Source of the DNA: Aerococcus sanguinicola
GTDB taxonomy: Bacteria; Bacillota; Bacilli; Lactobacillales; Aerococcaceae
Assembly (NCBI RefSeq): GCF_008726925.1
Contig: NZ_VYWO01000001.1
Coordinates: 62,001-126,000, forward strand
Length of the DNA: 64,000 bases
Direction of reading: 5' to 3'
In this document: piece by piece, positions 43,891-52,287 of the stretch
Numbering within the stretch: position 1 is the first letter of the stretch
Layout of the letters: every line of letters starts with the position of its first letter
Made by a program: the position numbers and the translations under genes
The notes under the pieces: model-generated
Told to the model about the DNA's origin: nothing
Databases searched by the model: none
The model's input: only the letters and a program-made list of their open reading frames with translations

Positions 43891-44580
43891 ATGACTGAAC
43901 AATGGCAGGGTCTGCCAGCAGAGCGTTTTGCTAAATATAGAAGATGGATTAACCGCGAGGAGCCGGGAATCTGTGGCTCTTATGTCACGGCTGTTTTGGT
44001 GCACGACCGGGTGTTTGAAGATACCGGGCGAAATTTAGATAAGGACTTATTACTGGGAGCCAGTCAAGAGCTGGTTGATGACAACCACCTGCACAAGGGC
44101 ACTTTTATCTGGAATATCTATTCGGGCTTGGATAGCTTACTCGGGCCTCAGGGCTACCGGGTTAGGCTGGGCCTCTTCCCTGAAGTTCATGTGCCAGAAC
44201 TGATGCAAGCAGGCTATGGACCCTTTGTTCTAGGAACAGCTGGTCTCTTAGGCTCACCCTATGGCAACCACTGGCTCCTGGCTTACGCCTACCGTTACAA
44301 TGACCAGGGCGACTTGGAATTCCGCTGTTATGATAACCACGGCAAGTCCCAGGCTATTCTACCAGCCAAGTACGGCTTCACCTATGCCTATTTAGAGCCT
44401 TTACCTGAACCCCTTGACTCCTTAGAGGAAGAAGACCAGAACAACAAGGGGGAAGCAGATGAAGCTGTCCGTTTCCATCGTAATAGCTACCGGCAAGAGG
44501 CCTTAGATCAGGCTGAAGAAGCAGAAGGTCGGACTGTCTTTGGTAAGTCTTTAAATGATATTTTGGATCTCTTTATTTAA
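43891..44580 (+). CDS. Hypothetical protein with a papain/C39-like triad
   Basis: 229 aa, not assigned to a named family. EEPGICGSYVTAVLVHD has a Cys preceded by Gly-Ile and followed by a helix, as in papain-like and C39 folds. YGNHWLLAYAYRY provides a His at the right place, and FRCYDNHGKS may supply the Asp or Asn. Together they suggest a cysteine peptidase or a related transglutaminase-like enzyme. There is no signal peptide and no membrane segment. The C-terminal 60 residues are acidic. The ATG at 43891 has GGAGGGAAAGG. Single gene with its own promoter and terminator. Confidence 0.65.
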   Translation: MTEQWQGLPAERFAKYRRWINREEPGICGSYVTAVLVHDRVFEDTGRNLDKDLLLGASQELVDDNHLHKGTFIWNIYSGLDSLLGPQGYRVRLGLFPEVHVPELMQAGYGPFVLGTAGLLGSPYGNHWLLAYAYRYNDQGDLEFRCYDNHGKSQAILPAKYGFTYAYLEPLPEPLDSLEEEDQNNKGEADEAVRFHRNSYRQEALDQAEEAEGRTVFGKSLNDILDLFI

Positions 44581-44594
44581 GCGGTCATAACAAA

Positions 44595-44640
44595 TAAAAA
44601 CAGAGCCCCTGTCTTTATGGACAGGAGGCTCTGTTTTTTT
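44595..44640. terminator. Bidirectional intrinsic terminator
   Basis: AAAACAGAGCC pairs with GGCTCTGTTTT, with an inner CTGTC/GACAG helix and T-run. Confidence 0.92.
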
Positions 44641-44657
44641 AGGCCTAGCTTAAAGGC

Positions 44658-47363
44658 TTATTTATGGTCTTCTGATTTCGCTGCATAGCCGGATTGACGT
44701 AGGAAGAATTTGACGATCTCTACGTAAGGGATGATGGACAGGGCAGCTACAATGATGACTGTCCACATTTGGCCAGCATTTGGATCGTTTACCAGGTGAA
44801 CAGTACCGAAGGCATCGTTTAAGCCTGGTACGAAGACGGTAATGATCAGCATAGCAGCTGATACTAAGATTGCCAAGTTGAAGGCCTTGTTGTTGAAGGG
44901 GTTACCCGAGAAGAGTGAGCGGTAAACGGACTTACAGTTGAAGGCATGGGCCAGTTGGATGAAGGCCAGGGTGAGGAAGGCCATGGCTTCCGCATCAACG
45001 TGCTCAACTTGCATCCGGTTAATCGCATACCAGTAGACGAAGAGGGTAATTCCACCTTCGTAGATCCCTTGGTAGATAATTCCTTCCAGGACCCCACCAG
45101 AGAGGAGGTTGGTCCGGCGCCCACGTGGTTTGTGTTCCATCACGTCAGGTTCTGCTTCTTCTAGACCGAGGGCAATGGCTGGGAAGGTATCGGTAACCAG
45201 GTTAATCCAAAGAATATGGATCGGTTCTAAGATGGTCCAGTTCGCAAAGGTTGCGATAAAGAGGGTCATTACTTCACCCAAGTTAGCGGAGAGGAGATAC
45301 TGAACCGCTTTTTGGATATTGGCGAAGACTTTACGTCCTTCTTCAACGGCATGGACAATAGTAGCGAAGTTATCGTCAGCCAGTACCATGTCTGAGGCAC
45401 CCTTAGATACTTCGGTACCAGTGATCCCCATCCCAATCCCGATATCAGCTTGTTTGAGGGATGGCGCATCGTTAACCCCATCACCGGTCATCGCAACGAC
45501 CTTGTTGTGGGTCTTAGACTGCCAAGCACGCACAATGCGGACCTTATGTTCAGGAGCAACCCGGGCATAAACCGAGTATTGTTCAACTTCTTGTTCCAAC
45601 TGGGTGTCATCGATGGTGTCAAGATAGGCCCCAGTCGTGACAGCCGATTCGTCATGTTCTTCCGTAATGATACCCAAACGCTCTGCAATGGCAGCAGCTG
45701 TGGTTTGGTGGTCACCGGTAATCATAACAGTCCGGATACCAGCTGCCTTAGCGGTTGCGATAGCATCCTTAGCTTCTGGACGCTCAGGGTCAATTTCACC
45801 GACCATACCGGCATAAACTAAGTGACGTTCATGCTCTTGGCTAGTATACTCGTCGGCTTCTTCATCGATATACTTGAAGGCCATGGCGAGCACACGGAGG
45901 GCTTCAACGGCCATGTCGTGGTTAGCGGTTAGAAGTTTCTCGCGGTAGGCTTCTGTCATTTCATGGACTTGGCCATTTTCATAGTAGTAGTCACAGTTAT
46001 CGATGATAACATCAGGAGCCCCCTTGGTCATGACTACAAATTGACCTTGGCTCTTATCGGCGCTAGGGTGAACAGTGGTTGACATCTTACGTTCGGAGTC
46101 GAAAGGAATTTCGCCAATCCGAGGTTGGGCTTCGAGAGCTTGGTCAAGTTGGAAGCCTTTGTCGATCCCAAATTGCACCATGGCGGTTTCGGTTGGGTCA
46201 CCGGCTAGGCTCTTATCTTCTGAGATCGTGGTATCGTTAGCCATATTCATAATCTTGAAGACAGGCTCTTCGAAGTCAATCTCTTCGCTCGCATCATGGA
46301 GTTGCCCATTATAGTAAACTTTTTCAATGGTCATCTTGTTTTGAGTCAGGGTACCTGTCTTGTCGGAACAAATAACTTCAGTCCCCCCCAAGGTTTCAAC
46401 AGCAGGCAACTTGCGGACAAGGGCGTTGCGGTCGGCCATTTTTTGGGTACCCAAAGCGAGGATAATGGTTGAAATCGCAGGCAGGCCTTCTGGTAGGGCA
46501 GCGACGGCAATCGAAATGGCTGTCAGGAGCATGTCTACCCAGTAGCGGCCTTGGACTAAACCAACCACGAAGATAATGATCGCGATGACAATGATCGCTA
46601 CCGTTAGGAACTTGGATAACTTGTCTTGGTCTTCTTGTAATGGGGTCTTCTTGGTTTCGGCATTATCCAACATGGTAGCGATATGACCAACCTCTGTGTT
46701 CATCCCGGTACCAGTGACAATCCCAGCACCCCGTCCATAAGTCACGTTAGTGGAGGAGAAGGCCATATTCTTGCGGTCCCCGATAGCTGCCTTGTCATCA
46801 ACCAATTCCAAGTTTTTGGTTACGGGAACAGATTCCCCAGTAAGGGCAGCTTCTTCAATCTGCAAGGAATTACTTTCGATCAAGCGCATATCAGCTGGAA
46901 CCACATTCCCTGCTTCGAGTAAAACCACATCGCCAGGTACAATTTCTCGCGAATCGATAGCGCGGATTTGACCGTTACGGCGGACATTGGCTTGGGGTGA
47001 AGACATTTCCTTCAATGAATTGATGGCGTCCTCAGCCTTATTCTCTTGGATAACCCCAAGGATGGCATTAATAATAACGACGGCAAGGATAATGATCGCG
47101 TCGACCATCCCCTCATAACCTTCAAGAACCACTGAAAGCACGGCGGCAATCAGCAGGATAATGATCATCAGATCCTTGAACTGATCAATAAACTTTTGGA
47201 AAGTGGACTTACTTTCACCTTCTTGGATTTCATTCGGGCCGTATTGGTCCAGACGTTCTTTGGCTTGGGTATCGCTTAAGCCGCTAGTCGACGTTTGGAA
47301 TTCTTCTTCAACGGCAGGAATATCCATGGTGAAGTATTTCTTCCCTGACTGTTGTTCGTCCAA
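44658..47363 (-). CDS. Cation-translocating P-type ATPase (Ca2+/Mn2+, P2 type)
   Basis: 901-aa P2-type ATPase with cytoplasmic actuator, P and N domains and ten membrane segments. LTGESVPV is the actuator motif, CSDKTGTLTQNKM has the phosphorylated Asp, and TGDGVNDAPSLKQAD is the hinge. PEGLP in M4 is the cation-binding motif found in Ca2+ and Mn2+ pumps. The manganese riboswitch upstream points to Mn2+ efflux (compare L. lactis YoaB), although Ca2+ cannot be excluded. The start is TTG with AAGGAG nine bases upstream. Monocistronic. Confidence 0.93.
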   Translation of the reverse strand: MDEQQSGKKYFTMDIPAVEEEFQTSTSGLSDTQAKERLDQYGPNEIQEGESKSTFQKFIDQFKDLMIIILLIAAVLSVVLEGYEGMVDAIIILAVVIINAILGVIQENKAEDAINSLKEMSSPQANVRRNGQIRAIDSREIVPGDVVLLEAGNVVPADMRLIESNSLQIEEAALTGESVPVTKNLELVDDKAAIGDRKNMAFSSTNVTYGRGAGIVTGTGMNTEVGHIATMLDNAETKKTPLQEDQDKLSKFLTVAIIVIAIIIFVVGLVQGRYWVDMLLTAISIAVAALPEGLPAISTIILALGTQKMADRNALVRKLPAVETLGGTEVICSDKTGTLTQNKMTIEKVYYNGQLHDASEEIDFEEPVFKIMNMANDTTISEDKSLAGDPTETAMVQFGIDKGFQLDQALEAQPRIGEIPFDSERKMSTTVHPSADKSQGQFVVMTKGAPDVIIDNCDYYYENGQVHEMTEAYREKLLTANHDMAVEALRVLAMAFKYIDEEADEYTSQEHERHLVYAGMVGEIDPERPEAKDAIATAKAAGIRTVMITGDHQTTAAAIAERLGIITEEHDESAVTTGAYLDTIDDTQLEQEVEQYSVYARVAPEHKVRIVRAWQSKTHNKVVAMTGDGVNDAPSLKQADIGIGMGITGTEVSKGASDMVLADDNFATIVHAVEEGRKVFANIQKAVQYLLSANLGEVMTLFIATFANWTILEPIHILWINLVTDTFPAIALGLEEAEPDVMEHKPRGRRTNLLSGGVLEGIIYQGIYEGGITLFVYWYAINRMQVEHVDAEAMAFLTLAFIQLAHAFNCKSVYRSLFSGNPFNNKAFNLAILVSAAMLIITVFVPGLNDAFGTVHLVNDPNAGQMWTVIIVAALSIIPYVEIVKFFLRQSGYAAKSEDHK

Positions 47364-47413
47364 TTATAAACACTCCTTCTTCGCTCAGCTGAGCTTTTTA
47401 TTATATAATAGTG

Positions 47414-47545
47414 TAAAAAAAGACCCATACTACTGTCATCCCCCAGTAGCATAAGTCTCACCAAATTAAGGTAATACCAGCAATACAATTGACTGCGCCT
47501 GTTGATATTACCGCAGACATGCTGCAGGTTACTCCCTTATGATTT
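47414..47545 (-). ncRNA. yybP-ykoY manganese riboswitch
   Basis: Leader RNA of the P-type ATPase. P1 pairs CATAAG with CTTATG. The aptamer contains GGGAGTA, a helix GGTAATA/TATTACC, an AGTCAATT loop and the closing GGTGAGACTTATG, matching the yybP-ykoY arrangement of the L. lactis manganese switch. The expression platform is a terminator, AGACTTATGCTACTG pairing with CAGTAGTATGGGTCT, followed by seven T. Mn2+ binding should stabilise P1, block the terminator and turn the ATPase on. Only read-through RNA reaches the TTG start at 47363. Confidence 0.85.
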
Positions 47546-47565
47546 GTACACTAATATGTATAGTA

Positions 47566-47594
47566 AGTATAGTGGATAATCCTTGAAATTGCAA
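47566..47594 (-). promoter_or_regulatory. Sigma-A promoter of the riboswitch and ATPase
   Basis: On the minus strand TTGCAA, 17-bp spacer, TATACT, about 20 bp before the riboswitch. Confidence 0.7.
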
Positions 47595-47629
47595 TTTTTA
47601 ACTGGCATTTCCCGCAATTATTTTAAACG

Positions 47630-47657
47630 TGTACAAGCGGGAGAAGAATGCTATAAT
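47630..47657 (+). promoter_or_regulatory. Sigma-A promoter of tex
   Basis: TGTACA, 16-bp spacer, consensus TATAAT, 47 bp before the tex start. Confidence 0.6.
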
Positions 47658-47704
47658 GAAAACTTATAAGGGAATTTTTAAAGGAAGTTAGGTGTCACAG
47701 ATTT

Positions 47705-49852
47705 ATGAATGAAGATTATTTGAAATTAGTGCATCAAGAGATGCCAACTTATTCAAAAAAACAAATTCAAAGTGTCCTTAGTTTATTAGCTGAGGGCAAC
47801 ACGGTGCCCTTCATCGCCCGCTACCGTAAGGAGCAAACGGGAGCTTTAGATGAAGTGGAAATCCGTCAAATCCAAAAAAACTATGAGTATATTGAAAATT
47901 TAGAGAAGCGTAGAGCAACCATCCTAGAGACCATTGAAGCAGCGGGCAAGCTCGATTCCAAACTGAAAAAAGAAATCTTAAAGGCCAACAAGCTGCAAGA
48001 ATTAGAGGACCTCTATGAACCCTACAAACCCAAGCGCCGGACCAAGGCGACGATTGCCAAGGAACAAGGGCTGGAAGGCTTGGCGGAATGGCTTTATGCG
48101 AGTCCGAAGTCGGGGGACCCTAAAGAAAAGGCAGCTGCCTATCTGTCCGATGAAGTGGGCACAGTGGAAGATGCCCTAGCTGGGGCCCACGAAATCCTCT
48201 GCGAATGGATTAGCGAAACCGCCCGCTACCGGCAGTGGCTGCGTCGCTATGTCAAAGAAGAGGGCCGCCTAGTGAGCGAGAAGGCCAAGGGGGCTGAGGA
48301 CAATAAGCAAGTCTATAAGGTCTACTACGACTTCTCCCAGGCCATTAGCAAGCTCAAGCCCTATCAAGTGCTCGCCCTTAACCGTGGTGAAAAAGAAAAA
48401 ATCTTGCGCTTAAGCTTCAATTTTGATGAATTTCCGGTCTTAGAATACCTGGTCAACCAGGTCATTGAGGGCCATCCGGTCAGCTTGAAGGAACTCCAGG
48501 CAGCCATCCAGGACGCCATGCAGCGTTTCCTCCTGCCAGCTGTTGAGCGAGAAATCCGCTCTGAATTAACAGAAGAGGCGGAAGGCCATGCCATTGAGAC
48601 CTTTTCCGAGAACCTCTACCACTTGCTCATGCAAGCACCGCTCAAGGGGCGGGTGGTGCTCGGCTTGGACCCTGCCTTCCGAACCGGCTGCAAGCTGGCA
48701 GTGGTTGACGAAACAGGGAAATTCCTCGACAAGGCGATTATTTATCCGACGCATCCAGTGAACAAGGTCGAAGAAGCAGCCCAAATTTTTGGCCAATTAG
48801 TTGAAAAATATGGGGTCGAAATGGTGGCAATTGGGAACGGAACAGCCAGCCGGGAATCCGAACAGTTTGTGGCGGACCAAATCCAGGATCGCTTTCCAAA
48901 ACTTCAATATATGATCGTTAATGAAAGTGGGGCGTCGGTCTATTCTGCTAGCAAGGTGGCCCGGGCGGAATTTCCGGACTTCAATGTTGAAGAGCGGTCT
49001 GCCGTCAGCATCGCCCGCCGCTTGCAAGATCCCCTTGCGGAATTGGTGAAGATTGATCCCAAGTCCATCGGGGTCGGCCAATACCAGCATGATGTGTCTC
49101 AAAAAGAACTTTCCGATTCACTAGACTTTACGGTAGAAACAGTGGTGAACCGGGTGGGGGTAAACTTAAATACGGCAAGCCCTTCCTTACTCGTCCATGT
49201 CTCCGGCGTGAACAAGTCAGTGGCTAAGAATATTGTGGCCTACCGCAATGACAAGGGCCTCTTTAAGAACCGTAAAGAACTGAAGGATGTTTCACGCCTA
49301 GGGCCTAAAGCCTTTGAACAGTGTGCGGGCTTCCTGCGCATCCTCAATGGTGAAGAAGTCTTAGATGCGACGGCTATCCACCCCGAAAGCTATCAACTCA
49401 CTAGAAAGCTCCTGGCTGACCAGGGGATTGACCTAGGAGCAATCCACCAAGATAGCGTCCGCCAACAGATTAAGGCTTGGGATATTTCGTCTCTGGCTGC
49501 TAATTATGGGATTGGGGAAGAAAGTCTCAAGGATATTCAAGACTCCCTCCTAGCCCCAGGACGCGACCCACGGGATGATCTGGATGCTCCAATCCTGCGC
49601 TCTGATGTCTTGAAACTTAGTGACCTTAAAGAGGGGATGGCTCTACAAGGTACCGTCCGCAATGTGGTCGACTTTGGCGCTTTCGTGGATGTCGGAGTGA
49701 AGCAAGATGGCCTAGTCCATATCTCCAAGCTCAGCAAGAAATTTGTCAAGCATCCGAGCGATGTCGTCGCAGTGGGTGAAATTGTTAATGTTTGGGTGGA
49801 ATCGGTAGACACCCAAACAGGACGGATTGGACTGACCATGATTGAAAAATAA
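47705..49852 (+). CDS. tex: Tex-family RNA-binding transcription accessory protein
   Basis: 715-aa nucleic acid-binding protein. The N-terminal Tex domain has GNTVPFIARYRKEQTGALDE. LGLDPAFRTGCKLAVVD opens the YqgF/RNase-H-like domain. LNTASPSLLVHVSGVN is the helix-hairpin-helix, and the C-terminal S1 domain (about 645-715) has GTVRNVVDFGAFVDVGVKQDG. It promotes transcription and stress recovery in other bacteria; its exact role is unsettled. The ATG has a distant AAGGAAG. sprT overlaps its 3' end by 11 bp. Confidence 0.96.
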   Translation: MNEDYLKLVHQEMPTYSKKQIQSVLSLLAEGNTVPFIARYRKEQTGALDEVEIRQIQKNYEYIENLEKRRATILETIEAAGKLDSKLKKEILKANKLQELEDLYEPYKPKRRTKATIAKEQGLEGLAEWLYASPKSGDPKEKAAAYLSDEVGTVEDALAGAHEILCEWISETARYRQWLRRYVKEEGRLVSEKAKGAEDNKQVYKVYYDFSQAISKLKPYQVLALNRGEKEKILRLSFNFDEFPVLEYLVNQVIEGHPVSLKELQAAIQDAMQRFLLPAVEREIRSELTEEAEGHAIETFSENLYHLLMQAPLKGRVVLGLDPAFRTGCKLAVVDETGKFLDKAIIYPTHPVNKVEEAAQIFGQLVEKYGVEMVAIGNGTASRESEQFVADQIQDRFPKLQYMIVNESGASVYSASKVARAEFPDFNVEERSAVSIARRLQDPLAELVKIDPKSIGVGQYQHDVSQKELSDSLDFTVETVVNRVGVNLNTASPSLLVHVSGVNKSVAKNIVAYRNDKGLFKNRKELKDVSRLGPKAFEQCAGFLRILNGEEVLDATAIHPESYQLTRKLLADQGIDLGAIHQDSVRQQIKAWDISSLAANYGIGEESLKDIQDSLLAPGRDPRDDLDAPILRSDVLKLSDLKEGMALQGTVRNVVDFGAFVDVGVKQDGLVHISKLSKKFVKHPSDVVAVGEIVNVWVESVDTQTGRIGLTMIEK

Positions 49853-50333
49853 ACCGACCTATTCAGCTGACAAACTTCAGGCCCTGGTGGAAAAGGTCTC
49901 TTTAGAAGACTTTGGTCGCCCTTTCATGCACCGGGCCATTTGGAACCGGCGCTTGCGGACGACAGGTGGGCGCTTCCATTCCCCGTCCTGCAAATTGGAT
50001 TTTAACCCGAGAATCCTCGACCGTTATGATGAAGATTTATTGATCCAAGTGATCCGCCATGAACTCTGCCACTACCACCTCTACCGAGAAGGGCAGGGCT
50101 ACCGGCATGGAAACTGGGACTTCAAAGAGCTCTTAAAAGAAGTAGGGGGCATCGACTATGTGCCGGACTTGCTTGATCCCTCTGAGCGTAAGCTCTACTA
50201 TTACCGTTGCCAATGCTGCCATCAAGTGTATGAACGTGAACGTCGAATCGTGAAAAGCCGCATCGTTTGCGGCCTCTGCTTGGGGGGCTTAGTCCAAGTC
50301 GAGGGACCTGAAGCTGGCTTGAAAGGAAGCTGA
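49842..50333 (+). CDS. SprT-family zinc metalloprotease-like protein
   Basis: 163 aa. The zinc site HELCH is at residues 73-77 with GLCHYH-like continuation (HELCHYHLYREGQGYRHG). FGRPFMHRAIWNRRLRTTGGR is the typical N-terminal region. A C-terminal zinc ribbon pairs CQCC with CGLC. SprT/SprTL proteins work on protein-linked DNA in eukaryotes; bacterial SprT function is less clear. The start is TTG at 49842, inside the end of tex; no ATG fits this frame. Transcribed with tex. Confidence 0.9.
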   Translation: MKNKPTYSADKLQALVEKVSLEDFGRPFMHRAIWNRRLRTTGGRFHSPSCKLDFNPRILDRYDEDLLIQVIRHELCHYHLYREGQGYRHGNWDFKELLKEVGGIDYVPDLLDPSERKLYYYRCQCCHQVYERERRIVKSRIVCGLCLGGLVQVEGPEAGLKGS

Positions 50334-50340
50334 TCGCGCG

Positions 50341-50470
50341 CTCTCACATCCTATAGTCGGGTTCGAGGATGTAGAAATAGCTCCTCTTCACAAAGATCCG
50401 CCGAAGACTTGCAGTCTTCTCTGGCTCTCTGCTCCAGAGGTCTATTTCTCCCGCATTCTCTCACACCCTT
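50341..50470. repeat. Structured dispersed repeat, copy B (inverted)
   Basis: Reverse-complement copy of the repeat at 37159-37287: the core has only three differences from copy A. It follows the sprT stop. In copy B the outer arm is AGAATGC/ACATCCT (five of seven paired), unlike the perfect GGCTAGC/GCTAGCC of copy A, so the outer stem varies while still largely pairing. Confidence 0.85.
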
Positions 50471-50493
50471 AATAATAAAGAAAGGAGTTTTTC

Positions 50494-51294
50494 ATGATTA
50501 AAAGATGCCAAAATTGCGACTGCCTCTTGGCGGAAAACGATTTAGTTTGTCCCAAGTGTGGACAGGTTTTCCAGACAGACGATGATTTTTATTTGGAAGA
50601 AGAAGTCAAGCCAGACCAGGCAGAAGCAGAGAAGAAGACCAAGCTGCTGAGCCGGAAGAAGAAGGCAGACCAGGAGAAGTGGTCGGCCTATGCTAAAGAC
50701 TTTTTCCGCTGCTTCTTAGCTTTTTTAAGGAATCCGATTAAGAATATCCAGAATGCTAGCTACATCAATTCCTATTATGGGGTCGCCATGCTCATTATTC
50801 TGACCCTGACGAATACGGTGACCCTAACAGCTATGGCTAACTTTGCCTTCTCCAATTATGCTTGGCTATCCAGTATCTCCATCTTACCGAATATTGACTA
50901 TAGCTTTAATCCTTGGCTCTTCTTTGTCCAGGCCCTGGTTTATTTCTTTGTCATGTTCTGGCTGATCGCAGCGGTTAGCCAGGCTACCATGCGCCTGATC
51001 TTTAAGCTGGATCAGAGTAACCTAGAATGGTTGACCCGCTTTATGGGGATGAACAGCCTGACAGTGGTCCTCTCGATCTTGGCTATGCTCTGTAGCCTGA
51101 TCGCTCCCTTGCTATTCTCCATTCTCGTACTCTTCTTGATGCTCCTGGAGTATATCGTCTTCCTTATCTCCATTCCGCTTCTCTATTACCTCTATGAGTC
51201 GCGGGTGGCTTGGATCAATCGCTATTATGCGTCTTTACTTGCTATTGCCTGCTTTGTCCTGCTCAATATCTTCCTAATAAATATTATTTTCTAA
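50494..51294 (+). CDS. Zinc-ribbon membrane protein
   Basis: 266 aa with no assigned role. The N-terminal zinc ribbon has CQNCDC and CPKCGQ (residues 5-23). An acidic and Lys-rich linker follows, then five hydrophobic segments starting near residues 90, 140, 180, 210 and 240. The layout resembles Yip1-like or DUF-type zinc-ribbon membrane proteins of Bacillota. The ATG has AAAGGAG at good distance. It is the last gene before tRNA-Leu, and a structured repeat lies upstream. Confidence 0.75.
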   Translation: MIKRCQNCDCLLAENDLVCPKCGQVFQTDDDFYLEEEVKPDQAEAEKKTKLLSRKKKADQEKWSAYAKDFFRCFLAFLRNPIKNIQNASYINSYYGVAMLIILTLTNTVTLTAMANFAFSNYAWLSSISILPNIDYSFNPWLFFVQALVYFFVMFWLIAAVSQATMRLIFKLDQSNLEWLTRFMGMNSLTVVLSILAMLCSLIAPLLFSILVLFLMLLEYIVFLISIPLLYYLYESRVAWINRYYASLLAIACFVLLNIFLINIIF

Positions 51295-51312
51295 AAAAAT
51301 TAGGAAAAATAG

Positions 51313-51341
51313 TTGACAGCTTAACCGATATGCGGTAAGAT
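51313..51341 (+). promoter_or_regulatory. Sigma-A promoter of tRNA-Leu
   Basis: Consensus TTGACA, 17-bp spacer, TAAGAT. Confidence 0.78.
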
Positions 51342-51360
51342 ATATCTTGTGTTAAGCAAC

Positions 51361-51445
51361 GCGGGTATGGCGGAATAGGCAGACGCGCTACCTTGAGGGG
51401 GTAGTGGGAGTAACTCCCGTGCAGGTTCAAGTCCTGTTACCCGCA
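51361..51445 (+). tRNA. tRNA-Leu (anticodon GAG)
   Basis: 85-nt class II tRNA without encoded CCA. The acceptor GCGGGTA pairs with TACCCGC, and the discriminator is A. The anticodon arm is CTACC-TTGAGGG-GGTAG, giving GAG (reads CUC/CUU). The long variable arm pairs GGGAG with CTCCC. Confidence 0.95.
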
Positions 51446-51479
51446 TAAAAAAACTGCAAAACTTTAGCAGCTATCAAAA

Positions 51480-51522
51480 AGGCTAGCAAGAATTGTTAAG
51501 GCAATCCTTGCTAGCCTTTTTT
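51480..51522 (+). terminator. Intrinsic terminator of tRNA-Leu
   Basis: AGGCTAGCAAG pairs with CTTGCTAGCCT and is followed by six T. Confidence 0.92.
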
Positions 51523-51615
51523 ATGTTAAGCAATAATTCGTTTCTTGTGATAGAATGAACTTATCTTAAAGATGAGAGGGGAGGGGCAGGTCCAGCAAGG
51601 CTAGACTTATCAATC

Positions 51616-51711
51616 ATGTTAAAAATAAACCTTATTTTAGCTTGTTTTTACTTGGCCTTCTTTATGATGAGAAGAATAATCAGCCGACGCTTACGGAGAG
51701 TAAACAAGTAA
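51616..51711 (+). CDS. Putative 31-aa membrane peptide
   Basis: A short frame encodes a hydrophobic stretch (INLILACFYLAFFMM) followed by a basic tail (RRIISRRLRRVNK). This is the architecture of small membrane peptides, including type I toxins. A purine-rich tract GAGGGGAGGGGC lies about 30 bp upstream, too far for a normal RBS, so translation is uncertain. A hairpin TGATAA/TTATCA followed by a T-run lies 70 bp downstream (51779-51798), so a short transcript is possible. It occupies a 340-bp gap between tRNA-Leu and glyoxalase. Confidence 0.3.
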   Translation: MLKINLILACFYLAFFMMRRIISRRLRRVNK

Positions 51712-51863
51712 AAGAACTTCTCTAACAGCCAGGTCATTCAATCATAAGGACTAAAAGATGAAGGTCACAAAAATTCTTTGATAAACTTATCATTTTTTTA
51801 TCATATTTCTTTTAAAATGCGTGAAAGTTAGGTAGAATAGACATAAGGAAAGGTGATGATTGA

Positions 51864-52250
51864 ATGGCATTTGTAGACCATACATGTGTACGTGTCAAAA
51901 ATTTAGAAGCGTCAATTACGTTTTACCAAGATGCCTTTGGTTTTGAAGAGGTGGAACGTCGGGACTTTCCTGACAATGAATTTACCCTCTGCTATCTTTC
52001 ACTACCAGGCCAAGACTATAAATTAGAGTTAACCTATAACTATGACCATGAAGCCTATGATTTAGGCGATGGTTATGGGCATATTGCCATTGTAACGGCG
52101 GATGCCCAAGGACTTCACCAAGCTCATAAGGAAGCTGGTTATCCCGTAACAGACTATGTAGGTTTACCTGGGACAGAACCATTTTACTACTTTGTAACTG
52201 ACCCAGACGGCTATAAGATTGAAGTTATTGATGAAGAGGCTTGGAAATAA
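51864..52250 (+). CDS. gloA: Lactoylglutathione lyase (glyoxalase I)
   Basis: VOC-family metalloenzyme that isomerises the hemithioacetal of methylglyoxal, 128 aa. Metal ligands are likely His6 in FVDHTCVRV, a Glu in the LSLPGQDYKLELTY region, His in GYGHIAIVT, and Glu in YKIEVIDE. The VOC pattern of two beta-alpha-beta-beta-beta modules is complete. Glutathione is absent in many lactic bacteria, so another thiol may be used. ATG 51864 with GGAAAGGTGATG upstream. Confidence 0.92.
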   Translation: MAFVDHTCVRVKNLEASITFYQDAFGFEEVERRDFPDNEFTLCYLSLPGQDYKLELTYNYDHEAYDLGDGYGHIAIVTADAQGLHQAHKEAGYPVTDYVGLPGTEPFYYFVTDPDGYKIEVIDEEAWK

Positions 52251-52251
52251 C

Positions 52252-52281
52252 TTGCCTTTTTAGTGGAAACCATGTTATACT
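52252..52281 (+). promoter_or_regulatory. Sigma-A promoter of the leader RNA before glgB
   Basis: TTGCCT, 18-bp spacer, TATACT, beginning right after the glyoxalase stop. No other promoter is seen before glgB. Confidence 0.7.
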
Positions 52282-52287
52282 TATCTC

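Noticed and set aside
44658-47363. Copper pump for the orphan CopY
   Set aside because: It has no CxxC metal-binding domain and no CPC motif; the PEGLP motif and manganese riboswitch fit Ca2+/Mn2+ transport.
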